NCBI GenBank assembly: GCA_902797275.1
Contig: CADBSI010000048.1
Location: 1-15,020 of the forward strand
From: an uncultured Erysipelotrichaceae bacterium
Lineage (GTDB): Bacteria > Bacillota_I > Bacilli_A > RF39 > UBA660
DNA: 15,020 nt
Direction of reading: 5' to 3'
Under the pieces are notes generated by a model, which saw nothing but the letters and a program-made list of their open reading frames with translations, searched no databases and had not been told where the DNA came from. Shown piece by piece: positions 5,677-12,847 of the stretch; the stretch's first letter is position 1; every line of letters begins with the position of its first letter. The translations under genes and the position numbers were made by a program.

Positions 5677-7333
5677 AAAATAAACCACTTATTTTATAAT
5701 TTTTAGAAATTTTCATTTTTAAATAAGCTGGTTCTTTTGCTAAACCTGGCATGGTTGTAATATTACCCATTAAAACAATGATAAAACCAGCACCTGATGC
5801 TAATCTTACATCTTGAACTGTCATAGTAAAGTCTTTAGGTGAACCAAGTATTTTAGGATTATCAGTTAAAGAATATTGATTTTTAGCAATACAAACTGGT
5901 AAATTACTAAAACCATTCTTTGTAAATAATTCTATTTTTTCTTTAGCTTCCTTGCTTACAATAACATTTCCAGCATGATATATTTCTTTAGCAATTATGT
6001 TAATTTTATTAATAATTGTCTCATCAAAACTATATAAAGGTTTAAAATCAACTTGATTATTACATAGATTAACTATTTCTTTAGCAACTTCAATTGCTCC
6101 TTTTCCTCCATTTACATAACTAGTTGATACTTGAAATTTGCAACCTAATTCTTGACAATGTTTTTTAACATAAGCAATTTCTAAATCTGTATCAGTTGTA
6201 AATTTGTTTAAACAAACTAAAATATTTTTAGTATATTTTTGCATATTTTTAATATGAGCATCTAGATTACATATTCCTTTTTCAAGAGCATCTAAGTCTT
6301 CTAAACCAATTTTTTCTTTGGTAATTCCAGCATTATATTTAATACTTCTTATAGTTGAATTAATTACAATTACATTTGGTTTTAAATTAGCAAGCTGACA
6401 CTTAATATCTAAAAACTTTTCAGCTCCAAGGTCGGCTCCAAAACCTGCTTCCGTTATTACATAATCAGCAAGTTTTAAACCCATTTTAGTTGCTATTATA
6501 CTATTACAACCATGAGCAATATTAGCAAAAGGTCCTCCATGAATTATAACAGGATTATTTTCTAACGTTTGAACTAAATTAGGTTTTAGGGCATCTTTAA
6601 GTAAAATTGCTAAAGCATCAACACATTTTAAATCTTTACAAAAAATCATTTTACCTTTTTTATTATAACCTATTAAAATATTACCAAGTTTTTCTTTTAA
6701 ATCAGGTAAATCTTTGGCTAAACATAAAATAGCCATTATTTCACTAGCAACTGTAATGTTATAATTATCTAATCTTTCTAAACCTTTATTATCATATTTT
6801 ATTAAAACATTACGAAGAGCTCGATCATTTAAGTCAACACATCTTTTAAATTCAATTCTATTTAAATCTAAATTAAGTTTATTACCTTGATAAATATGAT
6901 TATCAATAATAGCTGATAATAAATTATTACAAGCTTCAATTGCATGAATATCACCTGTAAAATGTAAATTAATATCTTCCATTGGTACTACTTGGGAATA
7001 CCCACCACCTGTTGCTCCTCCTTTAATTCCAAATACAGGTCCTAAAGATGGTTCTCTTAAAACAGCTAAACTTTTATAACCAAGGTAAGACATAGCATCA
7101 TCTATACCAATTGTCATAGTAGTTTTCCCTTCTCCATAAGGAGTTGGATTAGTACTAGTAATAAGTATTAATTTACCATTTGTTTTATCATTAAGTTTGT
7201 TTAAAATTTTTAAATCAATCTTAGCTTTATCAGTTCCATAGCATTCAAGATATTTTTTTTCAATATCTAATTTCTTAGCAATTTTTAAAATATTTTCTTT
7301 TTTAGCTTTTCTATTTATTTCTATATCAGTCAT
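5675..7333 (-). CDS. fhs: Formate-tetrahydrofolate ligase
   Basis: Formyltetrahydrofolate synthetase, which uses ATP to join formate to tetrahydrofolate, giving 10-formyl-THF for purines and initiator fMet-tRNA. At 552 residues it is close to the usual length of about 556. Hallmarks are the P-loop TPYGEGKTT at 64-72, EPSLGPVFGIKGGATGGG at 94-111, PMEDINLHFTGD at 117-128, and ETV-like DVRLASGAGF near the C terminus. An in-frame GTG at 7363 would add ten residues, but GAGGAG at 7341-7346 sits seven bases before the ATG at 7333, which also matches where the family begins. The start overlaps the last 8 bases of the DUF2130 gene, so the two are translationally coupled, and no separate promoter or folate riboswitch fits in the gap. 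It is cytosolic. Confidence is high. Confidence 0.97.
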   Translation of the reverse strand: MTDIEINRKAKKENILKIAKKLDIEKKYLECYGTDKAKIDLKILNKLNDKTNGKLILITSTNPTPYGEGKTTMTIGIDDAMSYLGYKSLAVLREPSLGPVFGIKGGATGGGYSQVVPMEDINLHFTGDIHAIEACNNLLSAIIDNHIYQGNKLNLDLNRIEFKRCVDLNDRALRNVLIKYDNKGLERLDNYNITVASEIMAILCLAKDLPDLKEKLGNILIGYNKKGKMIFCKDLKCVDALAILLKDALKPNLVQTLENNPVIIHGGPFANIAHGCNSIIATKMGLKLADYVITEAGFGADLGAEKFLDIKCQLANLKPNVIVINSTIRSIKYNAGITKEKIGLEDLDALEKGICNLDAHIKNMQKYTKNILVCLNKFTTDTDLEIAYVKKHCQELGCKFQVSTSYVNGGKGAIEVAKEIVNLCNNQVDFKPLYSFDETIINKINIIAKEIYHAGNVIVSKEAKEKIELFTKNGFSNLPVCIAKNQYSLTDNPKILGSPKDFTMTVQDVRLASGAGFIIVLMGNITTMPGLAKEPAYLKMKISKNYKISGLF

Positions 7334-8591
7334 TTTTAATCTCCTCAAACATTCTTTCAACACTTTTAGCAGTATTACATAATTTTTTAATCGTTAAATC
7401 TTCCGCTTTATTATTAGCAATTCTTAAGTTATTTTCACTTGATAACAAAGCTTCTTTCGTCTTTTGTAAATGATCAATTGTTTTATCAATTTCTTCAATA
7501 GCTTTTTTAAATTTATCTGATGCTAAACGATAATTTCTTGCAAATCCTTCTTTAAAAGCATTCATATTATTTTCAAAATTAGATATATCAATATTTTGAT
7601 TTTTCAACTCTTCTAATTCTAACTTATAATTTAAAGCATTCATTCCTGCTCCTCTTATTAAAGTAATAATAGGTATAAAAAATTGAGGACGAATTACATA
7701 CATTTTAGGATATCTATAACTAACATCAGTTATTCCTGTATTATAATAATCATTTTCAATTTCAAGGAGTGAAACTAAAACGGCATACTCACAATTTTTT
7801 TCTTTTCTATCTTTATCAAGTTCTTTAAAGAAATCTTCATTTTTATGTTTAGTAGCTGTTTTATCATCTTCATTTTTCATTTCAAACATAATTGAAACAA
7901 ATTCTTGATTATTATGATAATCACGAAAAATAAAGTCTCCTTTAGAACCAGTTTTAATATCATTATCTTTTTCAAAATAAGCATCCTTAAAAAGTGGTCT
8001 TAACTTATTAAATTCTTCTTGACAATGTTTTTCAAGACTTTCTCCAATCATTTTAGTTGATTGTCTAGCTTTTAAATCTTTATAGTAATCAATTATTTCA
8101 TCTTTACTTTTTAATTTATTTTCATAAACTTCTTTTATATTCTGTTCTTTAATTTTATATTCTTTAGTTTCTATTTCTAATTTACTTTTAAGTTCATTTA
8201 AATTATTTTTATTTTCCATTTCTTTTAATTTTAAAGAATTTTCTAAATCAACTACTTTTAAATTTAATTCATTATATTTTTCTTGATAAATAGTTTCTAA
8301 ATCTTTTTTGGTACTATCTATTCTTTCTTGTTTATCTTTTTCAATATTTTCTAATTTATTTGTTAATTTTGATATTTCTAATTCTTTTTCTTGTAATTTA
8401 TTATTAAATTCTTTTTCTAAAGTTATTTCTTGTAATTTAATAGCATTTTTTTGTTCATTTAAAAGTATTTGTTCTCTTTTTTCTAGTTCTTGATTAAATT
8501 CTTTAGTTTTTATTTGTTTAATAATAGAATCATAATATGATTCATCTATTTGAAAAGTTGTTCCACATTTAGGACATTTTATTTCATTCAT
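7326..8591 (-). CDS. DUF2130 protein, zinc-ribbon, coiled coil, nuclease-like core
   Basis: A 421-residue protein that I recognise as the DUF2130 family, whose role is not established. It begins with a short zinc-ribbon-like CPKCGTTF (Cys6, Cys9; only one CxxC is seen). A long charged coiled coil runs from about 25 to 175. Then comes a globular core (about 180-320) with GESLEKHCQEEF at 183-194, KGDFIF at 217-222, IMFEMKNE at 234-241 and KMYVIRPQFFIPIITLIRGAG at 296-316. A C-terminal helical part carries another coiled coil (about 355-415). Asp219 with Glu237-x-Lys239 and an upstream helix Glu resemble a PD-(D/E)XK nuclease fold; this is my reading, not a known activity. The ATG at 8591 has AAGGAGG six bases upstream. 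It is first in a unit with fhs, overlapping it by 8 bases, and ends in TGA. Confidence 0.85.
   Translation of the reverse strand: MNEIKCPKCGTTFQIDESYYDSIIKQIKTKEFNQELEKREQILLNEQKNAIKLQEITLEKEFNNKLQEKELEISKLTNKLENIEKDKQERIDSTKKDLETIYQEKYNELNLKVVDLENSLKLKEMENKNNLNELKSKLEIETKEYKIKEQNIKEVYENKLKSKDEIIDYYKDLKARQSTKMIGESLEKHCQEEFNKLRPLFKDAYFEKDNDIKTGSKGDFIFRDYHNNQEFVSIMFEMKNEDDKTATKHKNEDFFKELDKDRKEKNCEYAVLVSLLEIENDYYNTGITDVSYRYPKMYVIRPQFFIPIITLIRGAGMNALNYKLELEELKNQNIDISNFENNMNAFKEGFARNYRLASDKFKKAIEEIDKTIDHLQKTKEALLSSENNLRIANNKAEDLTIKKLCNTAKSVERMFEEIKND
7341..7346 (-). promoter_or_regulatory. Ribosome site fixing the fhs start
   Basis: Minus strand GAGGAG, seven bases before the ATG at 7333 and inside the DUF2130 coding end. 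It lies within any longer reading from the GTG at 7363, ruling that start out. Confidence 0.8.
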
Positions 8592-8612
8592 TTTAAGCCT
8601 CCTTTTATTCCT

Positions 8613-8641
8613 ATTTTACTTGGTATAGGTAGAAATTGCAA
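8613..8641 (-). promoter_or_regulatory. Sigma-A promoter of the DUF2130-fhs unit
   Basis: Minus strand TTGCAA (8636-8641), exactly 17 bases, then TAAAAT (8613-8618). The predicted start near 8606 leaves a short leader with the AAGGAGG site at 8598-8604. It lies directly after the PBP terminator. Confidence 0.55.
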
Positions 8642-8642
8642 G

Positions 8643-8674
8643 AAAAAAAGTAAATTATTCTGCTAATTTACTTT
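8643..8674 (-). terminator. Terminator of the mraZ-rsmH-ftsL-pbp operon
   Basis: A perfect 11-bp stem, AAAGTAAATTA (8647-8657 on the plus strand) with TAATTTACTTT (8664-8674), loop of 6, followed on the minus strand by a run of T. The PBP stop codon (8655-8657) is inside the stem. Confidence 0.85.
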
Positions 8675-10754
8675 CTAAAGTTATTTCTATTTTTAAATCA
8701 CTGGTTATTTTAGTATTTTCTGGAATACTTTGTTTAACAACATAACCATGTCCTTTTATAGTATATGAAACATTTAAAAGAGTTAGAAGTGTTTCTACAT
8801 CACTTTTAGAATAACCTGTTAAGTTTGGTAAAACATAATCGGTACTATTAGTAAGTAAAAATACTTTATCAGCTGAGGTTATAGTTTTATTTAAAGGGTA
8901 CTGGTTAATTATAGTTTTACCAGTTCCTATAACAATAGGAGTTATTTTATTCTCTTTTAAGGAAGCAACTACTTGATCTAAATCTTGATTTAAATAATTA
9001 TTTATAGTTGATACATGTTCAGTTGTAGTTTCTTGTTCTTTATATATATTATAGTATTTACTAATATTTTTAACAATGTCTTTAACAGGTTCTGATAATA
9101 CTTTAACGTTTTCTGGTCTTTTAGCTGCTCCATAGATTATAATTTCTGGATCATCTTTTGGAAACATTAAAGATATACTTCTTATAATGTCTCGATCTCC
9201 AGTTAAATAACCTTTACCATTGGTACTTGCTATTTGAGCTGTTCCGGTTTTACCAATTAAATCATACCCTTCTATATAATAAGCATGAGCTGCCCCATCC
9301 GGATCGTTTACTGTATGCCACATCAAATTTTTAATATAGGAAATGGTTTCAGAACTTGCAACATTAGCATGAACTGTTCGTTTGTTTTCAGTTGTTTCAC
9401 TATCACTTACTATTTTTTTAACTATATATGGTTTTAATAATTCTCCATCATTAGCAATTGAGGTTAAAGCTTTAATATGTTGAATAGGTGTAGTTGTAAT
9501 ACCTTGTCCAAAGGCAGCATTAAACACTTCAGTTTCATATTTAAAACTAATTTTACCACTACCTTCATTAGGTAAACAAATATCTGTTTTAGAACCAAAG
9601 CCTAGTTTCTTTAAATAATTTTTTAAAATAGTTGCATCTAAATATTTATCCATCATGTTAACAACACCTGTGTTGCTTGAATAAATAAAGCCCTTATCAT
9701 AGGTAATTCTTCCCCATCCCACTTTATTCCAATCACGAATAATCGTTTTATCTTTAGTTTCAAATGAACCTGACATATAAGTATCGTTTCCTTTATAAAC
9801 TCCTGCTTCAAGAGCTGCCATATAGGTATATATTTTCATAGTACTACCAGGTTCAAAGGATGTAATATTACTATCTAAATAATTTTTAATATCTAAAATA
9901 TTAGGATCAAAACTAGGTGTTGTTGCATAACCTAAAATCTCTCCAGTTTTAGCATTTGCAACGATTAAATCAATTTCATCAAATTCATATTTAGAACTAA
10001 CATTATTTAAAGCTTCTTCTAAAAAGAATTGAATATTATTATCAATAGTTAAATAAATATCAGATCCATCAACTTTAGCTTCTGTTACTTCTTTTGTTCC
10101 AGCTATTTTATAACCTTTTAAATCCTTTTGATAAACAGTTTTACCATTCACTCCAGTTAATTCTTTGTTATAATACTTTTCAATTCCAAGTTCTCCTGTC
10201 ATCTTACCATTTTCATCTTGTTTAGCATAACCAATTAAATAAGATAAAAATTTTCCATACGGATAATATCTTTTAGTTGTTTCAATAAAATCAAGACCAG
10301 GTAAATTAGTTGCTAAAATTGTATCTTTTTCAATTTCATTTAAACCTTTTCCTTTAACTCCAAACTCAGTTTGATAAGTATTTTCTTTATTTAAATAAGA
10401 TAGAATTGTTTCTTTATCCATATTTAAAATAGCTGATAAAACTAAAGCTGTTTTTTCTTTATCAACAACATGTTGAGGTTTTTCAGGATCTGTCGTTCTT
10501 TTAGGATCTAGATAAGCAATTAAAGTATAACTGGCAACATCTTGAGCCAAAACATCACCTGAAGAATCAAAAATAGTACCACGATTAGCTTTTAAAATAA
10601 TTTCTTTGGTAGTTCTTTTAGATGCTAAAGATTGAATATCAATATTATCAATTTTTTTAGCTAAAGCAATATAAGATACCCTTGTAATTATAATCAAAAA
10701 TAAAAAAAAGACAATAATTAAAACAACATTACTTACTTTAACATTATGTTCCAT
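8655..10754 (-). CDS. pbpB: Septal penicillin-binding protein with two PASTA domains
   Basis: Class B penicillin-binding protein of 699 residues, the transpeptidase that cross-links peptidoglycan at the division septum. Order: short cytoplasmic tail, membrane anchor at about 9-30, PBP dimerisation domain starting NRGTIFDSSGDVLA (58-70), transpeptidase domain with the active-site Ser304 in STMK (304-307), SSN at 359-361 and KTGT at 502-505, then two PASTA repeats (about 582-636 and 639-695). Two PASTA repeats and a place directly after ftsL match B. subtilis PbpB better than the single-PASTA SpoVD that follows it there. AGGAGG precedes the ATG at 10754, and the gap to ftsL is 8 bases. A terminator follows at once, so the usual next genes (spoVD, mraY, murD) are not here. 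The protein could also serve in spore-related septation. Confidence 0.93.
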   Translation of the reverse strand: MEHNVKVSNVVLIIVFFLFLIIITRVSYIALAKKIDNIDIQSLASKRTTKEIILKANRGTIFDSSGDVLAQDVASYTLIAYLDPKRTTDPEKPQHVVDKEKTALVLSAILNMDKETILSYLNKENTYQTEFGVKGKGLNEIEKDTILATNLPGLDFIETTKRYYPYGKFLSYLIGYAKQDENGKMTGELGIEKYYNKELTGVNGKTVYQKDLKGYKIAGTKEVTEAKVDGSDIYLTIDNNIQFFLEEALNNVSSKYEFDEIDLIVANAKTGEILGYATTPSFDPNILDIKNYLDSNITSFEPGSTMKIYTYMAALEAGVYKGNDTYMSGSFETKDKTIIRDWNKVGWGRITYDKGFIYSSNTGVVNMMDKYLDATILKNYLKKLGFGSKTDICLPNEGSGKISFKYETEVFNAAFGQGITTTPIQHIKALTSIANDGELLKPYIVKKIVSDSETTENKRTVHANVASSETISYIKNLMWHTVNDPDGAAHAYYIEGYDLIGKTGTAQIASTNGKGYLTGDRDIIRSISLMFPKDDPEIIIYGAAKRPENVKVLSEPVKDIVKNISKYYNIYKEQETTTEHVSTINNYLNQDLDQVVASLKENKITPIVIGTGKTIINQYPLNKTITSADKVFLLTNSTDYVLPNLTGYSKSDVETLLTLLNVSYTIKGHGYVVKQSIPENTKITSDLKIEITLESKLAE

Positions 10755-10762
10755 ATTGCCTC

Positions 10763-11050
10763 CTAATCTATATTTTTAATTTTATCATTATTATAAACTA
10801 ATCCTTCATCTTTAATAACTTTTTGAATATTTTCTAAGCTGGCAAGTTCATTTATTTTCATTTCTAAACTTTCATTTTCTTTTTCTTGATTTTTAATTTC
10901 TTTTTTAAGTTTTTCTACTTCATAATTAATTTCAGATAAAGTAGATTTAGAAAAGACAATAACAACAGGAGAACCAATTAATAATAAACAAGAAATGGTA
11001 TATAAAACTTTTTCAAATTTAGAAATTTTTACTTTTTTCTTTTTTTTCAT
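10763..11050 (-). CDS. ftsL: Cell-division protein FtsL
   Basis: A 95-residue bitopic membrane protein: very basic cytoplasmic tail (KKKKKVKISK), one membrane segment at about 14-34, then an extracellular leucine-zipper-like coiled coil (about 36-68) and a short tail with LASLENIQKVIKDEGLVY. FtsL sequences diverge widely, so the call rests on this architecture and on the place between rsmH and the PBP gene, which is diagnostic. In the divisome it pairs with DivIC/FtsB and activates the septal synthase. The start ATG shares one base with the rsmH stop (TAATG), with AAAGGA inside the end of rsmH, so translation is coupled. Confidence 0.88.
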   Translation of the reverse strand: MKKKKKVKISKFEKVLYTISCLLLIGSPVVIVFSKSTLSEINYEVEKLKKEIKNQEKENESLEMKINELASLENIQKVIKDEGLVYNNDKIKNID

Positions 11051-11973
11051 TATTTAATCCTTTCAATTATTCTTAATTTACTTGAATGGCTACGATTATT
11101 TTCTTGTAATTCCAAGTCAGATGGAACAATTACTTTTTCTGTTATTAATTTAAAATTAGGTAAATACTCTTCTGGTATAACTGGTAAATTATTAACAACT
11201 TTATCAACACTTGTTAATTCTTTAAAAAGATTTTTAACAATTCTATCTTCTAGAGAATGGAAAGTTATTACTAAAACTCTTCCTCCTACATTTAGCATTG
11301 ATAAACTTTTTCTTAAACTACTCTCTAAGATATCTAATTCATGATTTACTTCAATACGAATAGCTTGAAAAGTTTTTTTAGCTGGATGCTTATTAATTGT
11401 ATCTTTATATGGCATACTATGTTTTATAATATCAACTAATTCAAAAGTTGTTGTAATTGGTTTTATGTTTCTTTCTTTAACAATATTTCTTGCAATTGAC
11501 TTAGCGTGTTTTTCTTCTCCATAAGTAGAAATTATTCTACATAAGTCTTTTTCAGAGTATGTATTAACTACATCATAAGCAGATAGTGGATTATCTAAAT
11601 CCATTCGCATATCTAGGCGACTATCATAGTGATAACTAAAACCTCTTTCTTTGGTATCTAATTGCGGAGATGAAACTCCAAGATCAAATAATACTCCATC
11701 TACTTTAAAAACATTTCTTTTTTCAAGTTCTTCTTTTATATATAAAAAATTACTTTTGATAATAAGAAAATTACTTCCTATATTAGAAAGTTTTTCTTTG
11801 CTATAATTAATAGCATTAATATCTTGATCAAAGGCGAATATAAAACCCCTTTTTACTCGCTTTAAAATTTCACTGGTATGACCAGCATAGCCTAATGTTG
11901 CATCTACATATGTTCCCGTATCTTTCAAATTAAGTCCTTCAATTACTTCTTTTAACATAACACTATAATGCAT
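11050..11973 (-). CDS. rsmH: 16S rRNA (cytosine-1402-N4) methyltransferase RsmH
   Basis: RsmH (MraW) methylates N4 of C1402 in the decoding centre of 16S rRNA, using S-adenosylmethionine. At 307 residues it is of normal length. Recognisable features are HYSVMLKEV at the start, the SAM loop VDATLGYAGHTS at 23-34, acidic FAFDQD around 46-51, FDLGVSSPQLD at 96-106, GFSY then LDMRMD at 111-125, and HPAKKTFQAIRIEVNHEL in the C-terminal half, followed by VITFHSLEDRIVK. AGGAGG overlaps the mraZ stop (TAG at 11982-11984) and lies just before the ATG at 11973. It is the second gene of the mraZ operon and overlaps ftsL by one base. Cytosolic, acts on the small subunit. Confidence 0.97.
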   Translation of the reverse strand: MHYSVMLKEVIEGLNLKDTGTYVDATLGYAGHTSEILKRVKRGFIFAFDQDINAINYSKEKLSNIGSNFLIIKSNFLYIKEELEKRNVFKVDGVLFDLGVSSPQLDTKERGFSYHYDSRLDMRMDLDNPLSAYDVVNTYSEKDLCRIISTYGEEKHAKSIARNIVKERNIKPITTTFELVDIIKHSMPYKDTINKHPAKKTFQAIRIEVNHELDILESSLRKSLSMLNVGGRVLVITFHSLEDRIVKNLFKELTSVDKVVNNLPVIPEEYLPNFKLITEKVIVPSDLELQENNRSHSSKLRIIERIK

Positions 11974-11981
11974 AAAACCTC

Positions 11982-12410
11982 CTAATTTGAATTAAATAAA
12001 TCACAAGAAATTTCTGATAAACTAGTAAAATTATCTTGCATAAATTTTTTCCAAGCATCATCTGACCATATTTCAACATGATCACTTGCTCCTATTATAA
12101 CACATTCTTTTTCAAGTTTAGCAAATTCTTGTAAAAATAATGGTATAATTATTCTTCCTTGTTTATCGAATTCCAAAGTCAAAGCACCAGAAAGCAAAAA
12201 TCTTATGAAGTTACGGCTATCTTTTTTTGTAAATGCTAGAGTATCAATTTTACTAATTAAATTATTCCAAGTCGAAACCGGATACAAAAATAAACTATTA
12301 TCAAGTCCTCTAGTTAGAATAACTTCCATTCCTAAAGAACTTCTTAATTTACTAGGAATTACTAATCTACCTTTATTATCAAGGTTATTATGATATTCTC
12401 CCATTAACAT
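11982..12410 (-). CDS. mraZ: Transcriptional regulator MraZ
   Basis: DNA-binding regulator of the division and cell-wall cluster, 142 residues, the usual length. It has two AbrB/SpoVT-like half-domains, each with its DxxxR motif: LDNKGRLVIPSKLR at 10-23 and FDKQGRIIIPLFLQ in the second half. The N terminus MLMGEYHNNLD matches the typical MFMGEY start, so the ATG at 12410 is preferred over the one at 12404. The ribosome site is a GGTGA six bases upstream rather than AGGAGG. It heads the operon rsmH-ftsL-pbp. Its own leader carries two GTGG boxes ten bases apart, the kind of repeat MraZ oligomers bind, so autoregulation is likely. In E. coli MraZ represses; in a Mycoplasma it activates. Which applies here cannot be told. 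Confidence 0.96.
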   Translation of the reverse strand: MLMGEYHNNLDNKGRLVIPSKLRSSLGMEVILTRGLDNSLFLYPVSTWNNLISKIDTLAFTKKDSRNFIRFLLSGALTLEFDKQGRIIIPLFLQEFAKLEKECVIIGASDHVEIWSDDAWKKFMQDNFTSLSEISCDLFNSN

Positions 12411-12419
12411 AAAAATTCA

Positions 12420-12433
12420 CCACTTTTCCCCAC
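12420..12433 (-). promoter_or_regulatory. Putative MraZ operator
   Basis: Minus strand has GTGG at 12430-12433 and again at 12420-12423, exactly 10 bases apart (GTGGGGAAAAGTGGTG). Known MraZ boxes are short GTGG/TGGG direct repeats at about 10-base spacing upstream of mraZ. The lower copy also contributes to the GGTGA ribosome site, so bound MraZ could affect both transcription and initiation. Confidence 0.6.
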
Positions 12434-12454
12434 AAAATGCCTAACTTCAAGATA

Positions 12455-12483
12455 ATTATAGTAAAAAATAAGAAATTTGTAAA
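12455..12483 (-). promoter_or_regulatory. Sigma-A promoter of the mraZ operon
   Basis: Minus strand TTTACA (12478-12483), 17 bases, then TATAAT (12455-12460). The predicted start is near 12448, about 38 bases before the ATG, placing the GTGG boxes just downstream of the start. Confidence 0.75.
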
Positions 12484-12507
12484 TAAAATAAGAAAACTTC
12501 GAAAATA

Positions 12508-12528
12508 TTTTACATAAAAAATGTAAAA
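12508..12528. repeat. 8-bp inverted repeat over the sspI -35
   Basis: TTTTACAT (12508-12515) and ATGTAAAA (12521-12528) with five A between. It contains the -35 element; it may be an operator or simply AT-rich chance. Confidence 0.35.
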
Positions 12529-12540
12529 AACAACATAATA
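12512..12540 (+). promoter_or_regulatory. Forespore (sigma-G/F type) promoter of sspI
   Basis: ACATA (12512-12516), 17 bases, then CATAATA (12534-12540). The -10 fits the sigma-G consensus CATnnTA exactly and the -35 fits GYATR at four of five positions. The predicted start near 12547 gives a 12-base leader containing AAAGGATG. This is the regulation expected for an acid-soluble spore protein. Confidence 0.65.
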
Positions 12541-12558
12541 TATATGAAAGGATGAAAT

Positions 12559-12780
12559 ATGAACGATATTAAAATAAGAGATTATATTATTAATAATTTT
12601 AAAAATGATGATGAAGAAACAATTAAAAGAGCAATAGATGAAAGTATTAAAGAAGGAGACGAAGTAACCTTGCCTGGTATGGGAGTATTCTTTGAAATAA
12701 TCTGGCAAGATGCAAGTGATGAGGAACGAAAAAGAATATTAACTACTTTAAAGAATAGATTTCAAAAAAAGTCTAATTAA
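12559..12780 (+). CDS. sspI: Small acid-soluble spore protein SspI
   Basis: A 73-residue protein matching the minor small acid-soluble spore protein SspI (about 71 residues in B. subtilis). The core LPGMGVFFEIIWQDASDEE at about 39-57 is the family signature (LPG-GV-FE-IWQ-AS-E), and the N terminus DIKIRDYIINNF plus EEETIKRAIDESI-like helix also agree. SspI is made in the forespore and stays in the spore core; its exact job is not well defined, though members of this minor class are spore-specific. AAAGGATG precedes the ATG at a normal distance. The promoter is of forespore type. The gene is divergent from mraZ and converges on lysS through a shared terminator. Strong evidence that the organism forms spores. 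Confidence 0.92.
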   Translation: MNDIKIRDYIINNFKNDDEETIKRAIDESIKEGDEVTLPGMGVFFEIIWQDASDEERKRILTTLKNRFQKKSN

Positions 12781-12784
12781 AATT

Positions 12785-12829
12785 AAAAAAAATAACTTAG
12801 ATTAAATTCTAAATTATTTTTTATTTTTC
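12785..12829. terminator. Bidirectional terminator between sspI and lysS
   Basis: TTAGA (12797-12801) pairs with TCTAA (12808-12812), extended through one C/A mismatch by AAAAAATAA against TTATTTTTT. The A-run on the left and T-run on the right serve both converging genes. Confidence 0.75.
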
Positions 12830-12847
12830 TCTATTATTTTATTCTTC

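Noticed and set aside
7334..7363. Folate riboswitch or longer N terminus for fhs
   Set aside because: The start overlaps the upstream gene and the GAGGAG site lies inside the longer reading, leaving no room for a leader.
12388..12708. Minus-strand open frame rich in aromatic and hydrophobic residues across sspI
   Set aside because: Antisense shadow of sspI, overlaps the mraZ start and promoter, and has no ribosome site.
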